Shown: positions 42,106 through 52,290, counted from the first letter of the stretch. The stretch is DNA of 64,000 nt from Alkalilimnicola sp. S0819 (GCF_009295635.1 NZ_WHIW01000004.1:1-64000); one strand, 5' to 3'. Notes: generated from the letters alone by a model not told the origin. Numbers and translations: made by a program.

Positions 42106-43784
42106 CACTCGGACAACCAGTTCTTGACCACATTGGCCGCCAGCGCGGGCTCCTGGCCCACCACATCACGGGCCGCCTGAATGACGTCCTCGTGCTCCTG
42201 CTTCTTGCTCTGGTCTTCCAGCGCCAGCCGCTCGCGCTCCTGCTTGAGCAGGGCCTGTGTGTCCACGCCCCCGGGGTCGCTCGTCGGGGTGGCCGGCTGC
42301 CGCTCGACCCGCCGGCCCTTGCCGTCACGCCCCAGCAGGCCGTACACCAACGGACGCACTACCGCCAGTATAAGCACCAGGCCGAGTACCGCCGCCAGCA
42401 GCATCTTGCCCAGCGTCCACACCCAGGGCTGCTCCAGCAGCGGGGTTTCCAGCGGCGCCGACTCCTCGGCGACAACTTCCTTGAAGGGCGCGTCGATCAC
42501 ACTGACCCGATCGCCCCGTTCTTCGTCGAAGCCCACCGCGTCCCGCACCAGGGTGCTGAACTGCTCCAGCTGCGCCTGGGGAAAGGGCTCGGGCACCTGC
42601 TCGCCCTCGTCGTTGACAACCAGGGGCTGGTCCAGCAGTACCGCCACGGACAGGCGCTGTACACCGCCCAGTGACTCGCGCACATGGCGCACGGTCTTGC
42701 TGATCTCGAAATTACGGGTAGCCGAGACGCTGCTGCTGGTCTCCTGGCCGGCCTGGGTGGTCTGCCGGTCCGCTCCCAGCACGCCGGCCTGGGGCGGCTG
42801 GTTGGCGAGCGCGCCGGGCACGCCGCCCTCCTCGCCTTCGCGGTTGCGCTGCTCGTTCACCTGCTCGCTGCGCAACACCGGGTTCTCCGGGTCGTAGAGT
42901 TCCTGGGTGCTCTCCCGCTGGGAGAAGTCCAGCTGGGCGTTGACCTGGGCACGCACCCGGCCGGCGCCGACGATAGGCTCCAGCAGGGCGACGATGCGCC
43001 GGGCATAGCGCTGCTCCAGTTGTTCCTTGTAATCCAGCTGCTTGTCGCTGCCCGCGCCCAGCCCCTGAGCTTCTTCGGTGAGCAACACGCCGTGCTGGTC
43101 CACCACGGTCACGTTCTTCCGCGGCATGTCGGCCACGGAGCTGGCCACCAGATGCACAATGGAGGACACCTGGCCGTCGGTGAGGCTGCGCCCGCCGTGC
43201 AGGTCCACCACCACCGAGGCGCGGGGCTCGCGACGATCGCGCACGAACACGGACTGCTCCGGCACCGCCAGATGCACCCGCGCGCTACGCACGCTCTGCA
43301 ACTGACTCACGGAGCGGGCGAGTTCGGTCTCCAGGGCGCGGAAGAAGCGAGCGTTCTGAATGAACTGGCTGGTGCCGAAGCCCTGGTCCTGCTGCAGCAG
43401 CTCGAAGCCCAGGCCCCCGCTCGCGGGCAGGCCTTCGCCGGCCAGCCGCAGGCGGGTGGCGTGCACCTGGCCGGCCGGCACCATGATCATGCCGCTGGCC
43501 TCATCCAGCTTGTAGCTCACGCCGGCGGCCTGCAGCGCATCCATGACCGTGCCGGCCTCGGACTGCTCCAGCTGGCCGAACAACGGCCGGTACTCCGGCT
43601 CCTGGGCCCACATGAACAAGCCGATACCGGCCGCGATGGCCAGCGCCAGCCCCAGCAGCAGGCCCAACTGACGCAGGGCCTGCTCGCCGATGTACTTGTT
43701 CAGCGGATTCTGCGCCGCCATACCCGCGCCGCCACCGCCCGCGGCGTTGCTGGTCGTCAGTGCCTGGGATGCTGCCTCGGCCAT
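42105..43784 (-). CDS. fliF: Flagellar MS-ring protein FliF
   Basis: 559-residue ring protein. The first transmembrane helix (LLLGLALAIAAGIGLFMW) is near residue 45 and the second near 445 (MLLAAVLGLVLILAVV), with ring-building motifs between. The short cytoplasmic tail that binds FliG ends VVKNWLSE. Confidence 0.97.
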   Translation of the reverse strand: MAEAASQALTTSNAAGGGGAGMAAQNPLNKYIGEQALRQLGLLLGLALAIAAGIGLFMWAQEPEYRPLFGQLEQSEAGTVMDALQAAGVSYKLDEASGMIMVPAGQVHATRLRLAGEGLPASGGLGFELLQQDQGFGTSQFIQNARFFRALETELARSVSQLQSVRSARVHLAVPEQSVFVRDRREPRASVVVDLHGGRSLTDGQVSSIVHLVASSVADMPRKNVTVVDQHGVLLTEEAQGLGAGSDKQLDYKEQLEQRYARRIVALLEPIVGAGRVRAQVNAQLDFSQRESTQELYDPENPVLRSEQVNEQRNREGEEGGVPGALANQPPQAGVLGADRQTTQAGQETSSSVSATRNFEISKTVRHVRESLGGVQRLSVAVLLDQPLVVNDEGEQVPEPFPQAQLEQFSTLVRDAVGFDEERGDRVSVIDAPFKEVVAEESAPLETPLLEQPWVWTLGKMLLAAVLGLVLILAVVRPLVYGLLGRDGKGRRVERQPATPTSDPGGVDTQALLKQERERLALEDQSKKQEHEDVIQAARDVVGQEPALAANVVKNWLSE

Positions 43785-43800
43785 GCCCTGTCCTCGTCAA

Positions 43801-44115
43801 TTAGACCTGCATGTTGGAAACCGTGCGATAGGCTTCCAGCAAATGGTTGCGAACCTGTTTGACGGCCTCGAAGGCCACCTTCGACTTCTGACTGGCGATC
43901 ATCACGTCGGTGAGCGCGATGTTCTCGCCGCGCACGAAGGCCGCCTGCTTGTCGCCGGAATCCTGCTGCAGCGCATTCACCGTGCCCAGGGCCTGCTTCA
44001 TGGCGTCACCGAAATCGCTCTCAGCCGTGCGCTCGGCGGCTTTGGTCTGGCTGCCCGCCTGGGCGGCCAGCGCCCGCATCTCGGCCAGCGCCCGGTTGAT
44101 CTGGAAATTGTTCAT
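43801..44115 (-). CDS. fliE: Flagellar hook-basal body protein FliE
   Basis: 104-residue rod adaptor joining the MS ring to the rod. The C-terminal half (KVAFEAVKQVRNHLLEAYRTVSNMQV) is the family signature. First gene of fliEFGHIJ, 37 bases downstream of a sigma54 promoter. Confidence 0.96.
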   Translation of the reverse strand: MNNFQINRALAEMRALAAQAGSQTKAAERTAESDFGDAMKQALGTVNALQQDSGDKQAAFVRGENIALTDVMIASQKSKVAFEAVKQVRNHLLEAYRTVSNMQV

Positions 44116-44151
44116 GGTGAAACCTCACGCAATGATCCTTGCGGAGGTGGA

Positions 44152-44167
44152 AGCAGGAATCGTGCCA
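44152..44167 (-). promoter_or_regulatory. Sigma54 promoter for fliE operon
   Basis: TGGCACGATTCCTGCT on the minus strand: a perfect TGGCAC -24 element and GC at -12 with the obligatory 10-base spacing. It lies in the 95-base gap between fleQ and fliE, so FleQ activates the operon directly behind its own gene. Confidence 0.85.
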
Positions 44168-44210
44168 GAACCCGGCGCCAAGGAACCGTCGGTGCCCTGG
44201 CGCGCCGCCC

Positions 44211-45857
44211 TCAGGCGGTCTCTTCCTGGCGTTGCAGGCCATATTTACGCAGCTTCTCCACCAGGGTGGTGCGGCGCAGGCTGAGCAGCTTGGCGGCCTG
44301 GGCCACCACACCACCGGCCTGGTCCAGGGCCTGGCGGATCAGGGTCACCTCCAGTTCGGCCAGGTACTGCTTGAGATCTATGCCCTCTTCGCGCCAATCG
44401 GGCTGCGGCAGGGCGGGCCCCCGCGCCGGGGCTGGATCAGGCGCCGCGGCGGGCTGCGCCGAGTGGCCCTGGGGCGCCGACGAGTCCGGCCGGCGGGGCG
44501 CTGGCCGGGCTTGCGCTTCTGCCCTGGGTGCCGGGTCGGGCTCGGCCTCCAGTTCCTCCACCGACACGCGGCCGAAGAGGATATCCGCCGGGCTCAGGCC
44601 ATCGTCCTCCGCCGTGGCTCCGCCGGCGGGCGGCGAGGCTGGCGCCGGCGCCTCGGCGAGGGGCTCCTCGGCGAAGCTCAGCGCCGGCTCCGGCGACAGC
44701 TCGGCCTGCTCCAGCAGCTTGCTCGGCAGGTCATCCAGCTGCACCTCACCGTAGGGGCAGAGAATCGCCAGACGCTCCACCACGTTGCCCAATTCGCGCA
44801 CATTTCCGGGCCAATGGTATTGACTCATCACCGACATGGCGGGCGCGCTGATGCGCAGCGAACCCCGGCCTTCATCCTCGATGCGGCGGATCAACTCTTC
44901 CACCAGCACGGGGATGTCACTGGCGCGCTGGCGCAGGGCCGGCAGATCCACGGGGAAGACGTTCAGGCGATAGAACAGGTCCTCGCGGAACTCGCCGCGG
45001 GCGATGTTCGATTCCAGATCCCGGTGGGTGGCGGCGATGATGCGCACATCGGCTTCAATGGACTTGTTGCTGCCTACCCGCTCGAAGACTCGTTCCTGGA
45101 TCACCCGCAACAGTTTGACCTGCATGTGCAGACTCATGTCGCCGATTTCGTCCAGGAACAGCGTGCCGCCCTGGGCGAGCTCGAAGCGGCCCTGGCGGGC
45201 ACTGATCGCCCCGGTGAAGGCACCCTTCTCGTGGCCGAAGAGTTCGGATTCCAGCAGATCGGCGGGAATGGCGCCGCAGTTGATGGGCACGAAGGGGCGG
45301 TTGCGCCGGTGGGATTGGGCGTGGACGTTGCGGGCCACCACTTCCTTGCCGGTGCCGGATTCCCCGAGAATCAGCACGTTGGCATCGGTGGGGGCCACCT
45401 GCGCCACCAGTTTCTTGACCCGCTGCATGGGACGGCTCTCGCCCACCAGGCGCGGTGCGGACACCCGCACGTTCTGGCCGCGCTCCCGCGCCTGGGCATT
45501 GTGGCTGAGCGCCTGCTTGAGCGCCGAGGAGAACTGCGCCTGCTTGAGCGGCAGATCCAGCGAACCGAGCACGTTCGCCCCCAGGCTCACCGCCTGGCGC
45601 CTGAGACCGTCGCCACCGATGACGAAGGCGGGCATCTCGGGGGCCGCCTCCCAGAGCCGGCCCAGGGCCTGGCGCCAGGCGCCGGACTCACCCTCCGCGA
45701 CCACCAGTGCCAGGGCGCAACGACCACCTTCGCGCAGCACCGCGTCCAGATCGTCGGCGGGCGCGCAGCGGCTCACCTCATGCTCCAGAAACCGCACCAC
45801 TGCTTCCACCTCGGCGGCGCGCCGCGGATTCTCATCGATCACCAGCACCTTGACCAC
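44211..45857 (-). CDS. fleQ: Sigma54-dependent flagellar master regulator FleQ
   Basis: 548 residues from a GTG at 45857, preceded by AGGGGTGG. The N-terminal FleQ-type receiver-like domain ([20 protein letters not shown]) is followed by the AAA domain with Walker A GESGTGKE and the sigma54-contact loop GAFTGA, then Walker [13 protein letters not shown] Pro/Ala-rich stretch of about 100 residues precedes the C-terminal Fis-type helix-turn-helix ([20 protein letters not shown]). The reading upstream to 45944 lacks a ribosome binding site. No fleSR pair follows it; fliE is next. Confidence 0.92.
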   Translation of the reverse strand: MVKVLVIDENPRRAAEVEAVVRFLEHEVSRCAPADDLDAVLREGGRCALALVVAEGESGAWRQALGRLWEAAPEMPAFVIGGDGLRRQAVSLGANVLGSLDLPLKQAQFSSALKQALSHNAQARERGQNVRVSAPRLVGESRPMQRVKKLVAQVAPTDANVLILGESGTGKEVVARNVHAQSHRRNRPFVPINCGAIPADLLESELFGHEKGAFTGAISARQGRFELAQGGTLFLDEIGDMSLHMQVKLLRVIQERVFERVGSNKSIEADVRIIAATHRDLESNIARGEFREDLFYRLNVFPVDLPALRQRASDIPVLVEELIRRIEDEGRGSLRISAPAMSVMSQYHWPGNVRELGNVVERLAILCPYGEVQLDDLPSKLLEQAELSPEPALSFAEEPLAEAPAPASPPAGGATAEDDGLSPADILFGRVSVEELEAEPDPAPRAEAQARPAPRRPDSSAPQGHSAQPAAAPDPAPARGPALPQPDWREEGIDLKQYLAELEVTLIRQALDQAGGVVAQAAKLLSLRRTTLVEKLRKYGLQRQEETA

Positions 45858-46035
45858 GGACCACCCCTGAAAAACTTGTTGCTTATTGTCCGTTCCGTGG
45901 AACTCCCACCACTGACGCCAAACGGCGACAGGGCGGCTTGTCAAAAAAGTGACAGACCCGGCTCAAGGAGTCAACGATCTTTTGGCGGAAATAGAACGGG
46001 TTAACAAAACTCGGGGTGGGGAAAGCGCTGCCGCA

Positions 46036-46095
46036 GCGGCTCATGACCGCGAATCCCCCGGGAGAAGACGAAGGGCATTCGCGGCCATGAGCCGC
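46036..46095. repeat. REP-like inverted pair
   Basis: GCGGCTCATGACCGCGAAT (46036-46054) and its near complement ATTCGCGGCCATGAGCCGC (46077-46095) face each other across 22 bases, between fliT and fleQ. Same family as the elements at 52291, 52557 and 53316. Confidence 0.7.
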
Positions 46096-46119
46096 CCTTC
46101 CTGGGGAAGCGGGTGCGTT

Positions 46120-46440
46120 TCAGCGGGAGAAGCGCTTGTAGACCGTCGCGGCCTGCTGGCCTTTCTGGGCTTGGGTGACAGCGCGGGCGGCCTGTTCGCG
46201 GCTGGCCTCGGTGAGCTGTATCAGTTCCTGGTCCAGGGTGAGGACGTCGCGCACGCAGTCGGCCACCACGGGGGCGGCCTCGGGGGGGACGGGGGTGGCG
46301 AAAAGATCACGCGCCAGCGCCTGCCGGCGCGTTTCCTTGAGCGCCAGATCGGCCCACTCGCCGGCCCGGGCGTGGGCCAGCATGGACTGGGTCAGCTCGA
46401 GCAGCTCACGGGCAAGCCGCTCGCGATCCTGTGGGGCCAT
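46120..46440 (-). CDS. fliT: Flagellar protein FliT (export chaperone)
   Basis: 106-residue helical protein in the FliT position, 10 bases after fliS. In enteric bacteria FliT is the FliD chaperone; here the sequence is divergent, so the assignment rests on size, helical character and gene order. Confidence 0.75.
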   Translation of the reverse strand: MAPQDRERLARELLELTQSMLAHARAGEWADLALKETRRQALARDLFATPVPPEAAPVVADCVRDVLTLDQELIQLTEASREQAARAVTQAQKGQQAATVYKRFSR

Positions 46441-46450
46441 GGCGTGTCAC

Positions 46451-46876
46451 TCAGGCGCTGGACTGTCCCGCCGACAGGGGTGCGCTCTTCACGCCCCGGG
46501 CCTCGACGGGAATCTCGTCCCAGCCGGACTTGATTTCGCGCAGCAGCGAAATGACCTCGTCCAGGGGCTGGGCTGCGTTGCGGGCATTGGCCTCGCTGAG
46601 CCTATCCTGAATGTATTCGTACAGATCGTCCAGGTTGCCGGCCAGCTCGCCACCGGACTGCTTGTCCAGCCCCAGGCGCAGACCGTCGATGATGCGGTAG
46701 GCCTTGTCGATGGCCGTGAAGCGCTGCTCCACATCGTTATGGGCAATGAAGCCCTTGGCCTGCGCCACACGGCTCAGCGCGCCCTCGAACAGCATCTGCA
46801 CGAGCTGATGCGGATCGGCATACTCGGCGCTGGCCTTGCCCACCTGCTGATACTGGTTGATGCCCTTGCCGTACAT
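46451..46876 (-). CDS. fliS: Flagellin chaperone FliS
   Basis: 141 residues from the ATG at 46876 (MYGKGINQYQQVG). Family motifs are DPHQLVQMLFEGALSRVAQA and GELAGNLDDLYEYIQDRL. Binds the C-terminus of flagellin and prevents premature polymerisation. Upstream in-frame sequence lacks coding character. Confidence 0.95.
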   Translation of the reverse strand: MYGKGINQYQQVGKASAEYADPHQLVQMLFEGALSRVAQAKGFIAHNDVEQRFTAIDKAYRIIDGLRLGLDKQSGGELAGNLDDLYEYIQDRLSEANARNAAQPLDEVISLLREIKSGWDEIPVEARGVKSAPLSAGQSSA

Positions 46877-47050
46877 GATGGTCACCCCGGTTGCCCTGGT
46901 TCTGGAGGATAGACGATGAAGCTCGTCGTGTATGTGGAGGTTGTCGGCGGGGGGCGAGGAAACTTTAGGTTCATCGGGGGTTGGCGGGAAACCCGACAGG
47001 CTTCCCGATTGTGGTGACGGCGGGGCCTGCGAGCTTGGGGCGGACCCTCT

Positions 47051-47234
47051 TGGGGCGGGTGCGGCCGACGGCGGCCCACGATTTGGCACCGGGCTGCGCC
47101 CGGCGCTCCCCTGCGCTTCTCGCCGGAAGGGGGCGAGCAGCAAACTCGCTACGCTCAAACAAGCTGCTCGCTGATCCCCTTCCGGCTGCGATGCTCGGCT
47201 GCATCGACGGCCGCCGCCGGCCGTACCCGCCCCA
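47051..47234 (+). repeat. Structured intergenic repeat, family A copy 3
   Basis: Outer arms 47051-47076 and 47209-47234 pair at 24 of 26 positions. The TGC-loop hairpin here is CCGGGC/GCCCGG, and the large hairpin stem GGAAGGGG pairs with CCCCTTCC where copy 1 has GGAAAGGG with CCCTTTCC. The ACTCGCTACG loop motif is shared. It fills most of the 487-base fliD-fliS gap (46877-47363); a partial REP-like sequence follows near 47309-47335 and I see nothing else there. Confidence 0.85.
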
Positions 47235-47363
47235 GGGCCTTCACGCTCCGGTGGACGCTCCACCAGCCATTGGGAGCCGGGCCTTGGAAAAGGCAATCGC
47301 GGCAGAGGCATTCGCGGCCAGGCGCCGCCTTTACAGAGGATGGGCCTCAGCGAGCGGGGGCGC

Positions 47364-49436
47364 TCATTTCTTGTTGCTGCGATTGACGCCCGGCAGGTTC
47401 TCCAGCTGCTGGCTGAGATACGAACTGGTCTCGTTCATCTGCGCGATCAGCATCTCCATGGCGATGAACTGCGTCCGGTAGCGCTCTTCCATGGCGTTCA
47501 GGCGCTCATCCAGGCGGGCGCGCTCCTCGTTCAGGCTCTCGATGCGGTCTTCTATGCCGGAGGTGCGCGCTTCCAGGCCACCCTCGGCGCTCAGCAGGCG
47601 GTCGATGCTGCGGGTCAGGCGGTCCCCCACCCCGCGGTAGAACTCCACGAAGCCCCGGGCGCCGGTGCCGCCGCCTTCCACTTCGATGCTCAGCCCGGAA
47701 GCCGCGCCGCGACCGGTGAGGGTGCGGCCGTTGCCCTCGGCCAGCAGGCCGCCGATGCGCCCGGCCACATCCAGGCCCGCCTCCCCCGCGCCCTTGCCGA
47801 GCCCCAGGGTCGCGGCGGCGGTGCTGCCCACGCTGGTGAGCTCCACGGTGGAGGCGCTGCCGTAGCTGCCGGACTGAATGACGAAGGCGTCGTTCTCGAA
47901 CTTCACGCTCACGCTGCGGCCCTGGCTCTGCATTTCCGAGAGCGCGTTGATCTGGCTCTGCAGCAGGCTGGCCAGCTCCTCGCCGGTGTAGTCACCTTCG
48001 GGCAGCTCGATGCTGCCGCGGGCGCTGTCGTCCACCCGCACGGCCAACCGTTTGTTGTCGGCGTCGATGGTGATGCTGCCGGCATAACCGGCAATGGCCT
48101 CGCCGGTGAAGGCGCCGCGGGTGGCTTCCCGGGTGATGTCGATACCGTAGCGCCCGGGCTGGGTCTCGGCGCCGCCGGAGACATAGCGGATCAGGCTGTC
48201 CTCCACCTGACCGGTGGCGGCGAAAAGCCCCGCCACCTCATCGAAGTTCGTGCTCAGGGCCGCATCCAGCTTCTCGGCGTCCAGCACCAGGCTGCCGGCG
48301 AGCTGACCGTCTTCGTCGCGCGCCCGCGTGGTGATGCCCACATCGGCCAGGGTCTGGTAGGCGGAATCACCGCCCAGGCCCGTCAGCCGAAGCGCCTCGC
48401 GCAGCTGGCCGCGCACCTCGCGCAACACCGGCTGCCCCTGGAGCACGCCGGCCACGTCATCCGCGGGGTCGTACTTGCCCAGCTCCTGGAGGATGGCGTT
48501 GAGGCCGTTGTAGGACTCCACGAAATCGCCGATGGCCTGGCGCGCGCCGCTCTTGTCTTCCTGCACCTTCAGCTGCACCGGCGAGCCGGGCTCGGCCTTG
48601 TGCAGGTTCAGGGTGACACCGTCGATGGCGCCGGTGATGGTGTTGCTGTCGCGGGTGATGAGCAGGCCGTTGACCAGGGCGCGGGCGTCCTGGCCGGCCA
48701 GGTTCTGGGTCATATTGGCGGCGTCGGCATTGAAGGCGAGGCGCGAGAGACCTTGCGCGTCCTCGTTGCCGCCGGGGTTGCTGCCGGCGTCAAAGTCCGC
48801 ATCGCCTACGGTGATGCGCATGCTGTTCTCGACGCCAGGATCGGTGGAACTCAACACCAGGCGATAACCGCTACCGTCGTTGACGATGCTCGCCTGCACG
48901 CCCTGGTCCGCCTCGTTGATGGCATCGCGCAGGCCGGCCACGGTGTTGTTGCTCTCGTCCACCGTGAGGGTGAAGCTGCGCGGCTCTTCGGCGGCGGTGA
49001 AGCCGTTGTAGGTGTCGGTGTCAGCGTCGTAGTCGGTGGTGCCGAACTCGAAGGTGAGCGTGCCAAGGCCCACGGTGTCGGTGATGGAATCGAAGCCCAC
49101 GCTGGCGATGCTCTGCGCCTGGGCCAGTTGTTCCACTTCCACGGAGTAATTGCCGCCCCGGGCAATGCGGCTGGCACTGGCGGTGACCAGGTCCTCGTTG
49201 CTGGAGCTGACGCTGCGGCCCTGGAAGGTGCCCGCCGAGCGCAGCGCGGCGATGGACTTGTTGAAGGTGGAAAGCTCGCTTTTCAGCGTGCCGTAGGCGG
49301 ACAGCTCGGCCTGGTACTGGGTTTCCTTCACATCCAGGCGGCGTTCCACGGGGGCGCGCTCGGCCTGCATGATCTGCTCCAGCATGCCGTTGATGTCCAG
49401 CCCCGAGGCCAGCCCGCCTATGGTAATCCCTGCCAT
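47364..49436 (-). CDS. fliD: Flagellar filament cap protein FliD
   Basis: 690 residues from the ATG at 49436, with GGAGGT five bases before it. N-terminal MAGITIGGLASGLDINGML and C-terminal coiled coil (RIESLNEERARLDERLNAME) are the polymerisation regions. The long middle forms the exposed cap domains. At 690 residues it is larger than the roughly 470 of enteric FliD, in step with the enlarged flagellin. Confidence 0.96.
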   Translation of the reverse strand: MAGITIGGLASGLDINGMLEQIMQAERAPVERRLDVKETQYQAELSAYGTLKSELSTFNKSIAALRSAGTFQGRSVSSSNEDLVTASASRIARGGNYSVEVEQLAQAQSIASVGFDSITDTVGLGTLTFEFGTTDYDADTDTYNGFTAAEEPRSFTLTVDESNNTVAGLRDAINEADQGVQASIVNDGSGYRLVLSSTDPGVENSMRITVGDADFDAGSNPGGNEDAQGLSRLAFNADAANMTQNLAGQDARALVNGLLITRDSNTITGAIDGVTLNLHKAEPGSPVQLKVQEDKSGARQAIGDFVESYNGLNAILQELGKYDPADDVAGVLQGQPVLREVRGQLREALRLTGLGGDSAYQTLADVGITTRARDEDGQLAGSLVLDAEKLDAALSTNFDEVAGLFAATGQVEDSLIRYVSGGAETQPGRYGIDITREATRGAFTGEAIAGYAGSITIDADNKRLAVRVDDSARGSIELPEGDYTGEELASLLQSQINALSEMQSQGRSVSVKFENDAFVIQSGSYGSASTVELTSVGSTAAATLGLGKGAGEAGLDVAGRIGGLLAEGNGRTLTGRGAASGLSIEVEGGGTGARGFVEFYRGVGDRLTRSIDRLLSAEGGLEARTSGIEDRIESLNEERARLDERLNAMEERYRTQFIAMEMLIAQMNETSSYLSQQLENLPGVNRSNKK

Positions 49437-49489
49437 CTTGCACCTCCGCATTCACACCGCCACCGGTCATCGCTGGCCCGGTATCGGGC

Positions 49490-49879
49490 TCAAGCCTTGT
49501 CGGTGACGAAAAGACTCTCTTCTCCGCCGGTCAGCCTTTCGGCCACCGTCATCACTTCTTCGGGTGGAATCTGCCGGATCACCTCATCGGTCTCCGGGTT
49601 GAGCACCGTCACCACCACCCGCCCGGTGCTCTCGCTCACCGCGAACTTCAGGTTCCGGCTGGCCTCTTGCAGGTATTCGTTGATGCGGGTAACCACCTTC
49701 TCCAGCGGCTCGGGCGGCGCCATTTTGGGGGCGTCCGCCGCCGGCGGATTGACGGGCTTCGCATCCTCCCGATTGCTGGCCGTTTCCGTAGCAATTTTCG
49801 GGCCACCAGAAACGCCAACAGGGCGCTCAGCCGTTCTGGCTGCCGCCCTCAAAGCATCGCTTTGCACTCTTTCAACCAT
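49490..49879 (-). CDS. flaG: FlaG family protein
   Basis: 129 residues from the ATG at 49879, preceded by AAGGGGG at an 8-base spacing; the alternative TTG at 49897 overlaps that site. The FlaG domain is the last 70 residues (RINEYLQEASRNLKFAVSES and TDEVIRQIPPEEVMTVAERL). FlaG proteins affect filament length; it sits between fliC and fliD as in Pseudomonas and Vibrio. Confidence 0.92.
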   Translation of the reverse strand: MVERVQSDALRAAARTAERPVGVSGGPKIATETASNREDAKPVNPPAADAPKMAPPEPLEKVVTRINEYLQEASRNLKFAVSESTGRVVVTVLNPETDEVIRQIPPEEVMTVAERLTGGEESLFVTDKA

Positions 49880-49904
49880 ATTCACATCCCCCTTCAAGGA
49901 GATG

Positions 49905-49930
49905 CGAGGCGGCCCCTGGGGGCCGCCTCG
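49905..49930 (-). terminator. Stem-loop downstream of fliC
   Basis: 12-bp perfect arms (CGAGGCGGCCCC and complement) with a minimal loop, 16 bases after the fliC stop. No U-tract, so it may trim or stabilise the abundant flagellin mRNA and allow partial read-through to flaG-fliD. Confidence 0.6.
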
Positions 49931-49945
49931 CCCAAGCCCGGGCTA

Positions 49946-52105
49946 TTAGCCCAGGAGGCTGAGCACCTGCTGAGGCAGGCTGTTGGCCTGGGCCAGCATG
50001 GCGGTGCCGGCCTGCTGCAGGATCTGCGCCTTGGTCAGCTGCGCGGTCTCCGCGGCGAAGTCCGTGTCCAGGATCCGGCTACGGGCGGCCGAGACGTTCT
50101 CGGAGGTCACCTGCAGGTTGGAGATCGTGGACTCGAACCGGCTCTGGGCCGCACCCAGGTCGGCGCGGATGCCATCCACCTGGGCAAGCGCCCCGTCGAC
50201 GATGTCGATGGCGGCGTTGGCCCCATCCACCGAGGAGATGTTGATCTGCCGCACCGTCTCCTTGGCGGAGGCCTGCAGCTGGTCAGCTTCCCCGGCGAAC
50301 AGGCCGCCAGACAGCGCCGCCACATCGGAGCTGATGCTGAAGTAACCGCCGGTGGACTTGTACTCCACTTCGCCGCCCACCACCGTGGAGTCGGTAGCGC
50401 CAGCGGTGTTGTCGTCGGTCAGCCGCACTGCGCTGCCCGTGGAGCCGGCCACGTTGACGGTCACCGGCGTATCGCTGGTGGTCGCGGAGCTGTTGAAGTC
50501 CGCGAGCTTGATGTCGTCGCCGTTGCCCTGCTCCAGGGTAATGGAGGCACCATCGTTGCTCAGCCGGGCGATCACGCCGGTGGAACCGGACTGGTCGTTG
50601 ATGGCGTCGGCCAGGTTGCTCAGGTCGTCGGTGGTGACGTTGGCGGAGATGTCTTCACCGTTGAGGTTGAAGGACACCACACCGTCGGCGGAGAGGCCGG
50701 AGATGGTCGCTTCGGTGTTGGCGGTGGCGGACACACCGGTCTCGCCGGCCACCTTGTTCACCGCCGCGGCGATATCCCGGGCCGAGGCATTCACCTCGAC
50801 TTCCACGCTCTTCACCGCGGAGGGGCCGGTGATCTCCAGATTCTGGGCGGCCACGCGGTTGCCCGCCGTGGTGTCGGTGCTGCCGTCCATGTAGGTGGTG
50901 GCGGCAACGCCGGCGGAGGCGATATCGAACAGGCCCGTGGCGCCCGTGACATCGGAGCTGATCGAAGCGCCGGCATCCAGCTCCACGTTGACCGTGCTCA
51001 TTTTCACCGCAAATTCGGTGGTGGCGACGGTCTGCCCTTCCACCGAGATGCCGGTGGCCGCGGCGGAACCGTTCTGGTCGTACTCCACTTCGATGTTGCG
51101 ACCGGTGGCGCCGCCATTTTCCGTGACCGAGAGAACGCTGGTGTCCTCATCCCAGGCCAAGGTCACCTCGCCGTTGCCGTCGCCGGTGACGGTCACGTTG
51201 CCGCCAGCGTCCTTCGCGACGGTGACGACTTCGGTGGCACCGCCATCGCGGGTCACGTTGACCAACGCGGACGTGTTGTTCGCCAGCTCGCCGATCGTCA
51301 CGCTGAGATCGATGTCGACACTGTTGGCCTCAGCCGTGGCGCTGGCCACACCGGTGACGCCCGCCAGAACCGTTGCCAGCTCGGCTGCGGACTGATCGGA
51401 GGTGATATCCAGCGAGTCGGTGCTGCCGTCGGCGGCAGTGACGGTAATCGCCTGATCGGCCAGGCCGGCGGCTTCCGCCGCCGCCAGGTTCGCACCCTGC
51501 GTCGCGGTGCGCGTCTGCGAGGCGGCGATCGCACCGGTAGAGCTGCTGGCGGCGGTGATGCCGAACTCTGCGTTGTTGGTGGTGCTCTTGTTCACGCCCA
51601 GGGTGTCGGTGGTGGCGCTGTTGACGTTCACCGAGATGGTCTGGTTGGCGTCGGCGCCCACCTGGAAGCTCTGCGCGGTGAAGGAGCCGTCCAGCAGCTT
51701 CAGGCCGTTGAAGTTGGTGGTGTTGGCGATGCGGTCCAGCTCGGAAACCAGCTGGTTCACTTCCGACTGCAGGCTCTGGCGGTCGCCGGCGGAGTTGGTG
51801 GAGTTGGCCGACTGGATGGACAGCTCACGGATACGCTGGAGGATGTTGCCGCTTTCCTGCAGCGCGCCCTCGGCGGTCTGCGCCAGGGAGATGCCGTCGT
51901 TGGCGTTGCGCGCCGCCTGGTTCAGGCCCTTGATCTGGGCGGTGAAGCGGTTGCTGATGGCCAGCCCCGCCGCGTCATCCTTGGCGGAGTTGATCCGCAC
52001 ACCGGAGGACAGACGCTGCAGCGAGGTCTGAAGATCGCCCTGGGACTTGTTGAGGTTCCGCTGGGCGGTGAGCGAAGCAATGTTGGTATTGATGACCTGA
52101 GGCAT
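49946..52105 (-). CDS. fliC: Flagellin FliC
   Basis: 719-residue filament subunit, larger than the usual 280-500. Conserved ends: [20 protein letters not shown] with [20 protein letters not shown] at the N-terminus, and [20 protein letters not shown] to [14 protein letters not shown] at the C-terminus. Residues about 180-610 form a Thr/Ser/Ala/Asp/Val-rich surface region with few Lys or Arg and no Cys, as expected for an expanded D2/D3. Its own sigma28 promoter lies 91 bases upstream. It is the only flagellin in the window. Confidence 0.97.
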   Translation of the reverse strand: MPQVINTNIASLTAQRNLNKSQGDLQTSLQRLSSGVRINSAKDDAAGLAISNRFTAQIKGLNQAARNANDGISLAQTAEGALQESGNILQRIRELSIQSANSTNSAGDRQSLQSEVNQLVSELDRIANTTNFNGLKLLDGSFTAQSFQVGADANQTISVNVNSATTDTLGVNKSTTNNAEFGITAASSSTGAIAASQTRTATQGANLAAAEAAGLADQAITVTAADGSTDSLDITSDQSAAELATVLAGVTGVASATAEANSVDIDLSVTIGELANNTSALVNVTRDGGATEVVTVAKDAGGNVTVTGDGNGEVTLAWDEDTSVLSVTENGGATGRNIEVEYDQNGSAAATGISVEGQTVATTEFAVKMSTVNVELDAGASISSDVTGATGLFDIASAGVAATTYMDGSTDTTAGNRVAAQNLEITGPSAVKSVEVEVNASARDIAAAVNKVAGETGVSATANTEATISGLSADGVVSFNLNGEDISANVTTDDLSNLADAINDQSGSTGVIARLSNDGASITLEQGNGDDIKLADFNSSATTSDTPVTVNVAGSTGSAVRLTDDNTAGATDSTVVGGEVEYKSTGGYFSISSDVAALSGGLFAGEADQLQASAKETVRQINISSVDGANAAIDIVDGALAQVDGIRADLGAAQSRFESTISNLQVTSENVSAARSRILDTDFAAETAQLTKAQILQQAGTAMLAQANSLPQQVLSLLG

Positions 52106-52195
52106 GATTGCTCTCCTGACGTTGATTGGCGCTCATCTCTGCACCTTTGCGAAACCCTGCCGGTTTGGTCCGGGATTTCGCCCCTTGCACTCAGG

Positions 52196-52222
52196 TTAAC
52201 GGCACCTGTGTGAGAAACTTTA
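52196..52222 (-). promoter_or_regulatory. Sigma28 promoter for fliC
   Basis: On the minus strand TAAAGTTT (52222-52215) and GCCGTTAA (52203-52196) have the exact 15-base spacing between TAAA and GCCG. This is a near-consensus FliA promoter. Transcription would start about 83 bases before the flagellin ATG. The 469-base gap 52106-52574 otherwise holds repeats only. Confidence 0.88.
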
Positions 52223-52290
52223 CACCTGGATTTTGTGAACTGGTTCACGTTTTGGAGATGTGGCTTGGGGCGGGCCTGGAGGTGGGATGG

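Noticed and set aside
45858-45944. 29-codon N-terminal extension of FleQ
   Set aside because: No ribosome binding site before it; the GTG at 45857 has AGGGGTGG and begins the conserved domain.
49667-52213. 848-codon plus-strand Gly/Val-rich frame opposite fliC, resembling a repeat-rich surface protein
   Set aside because: Gly richness is the complement of flagellin's Thr/Ala codons; no start signal, and it spans the flagellin terminator and promoter.
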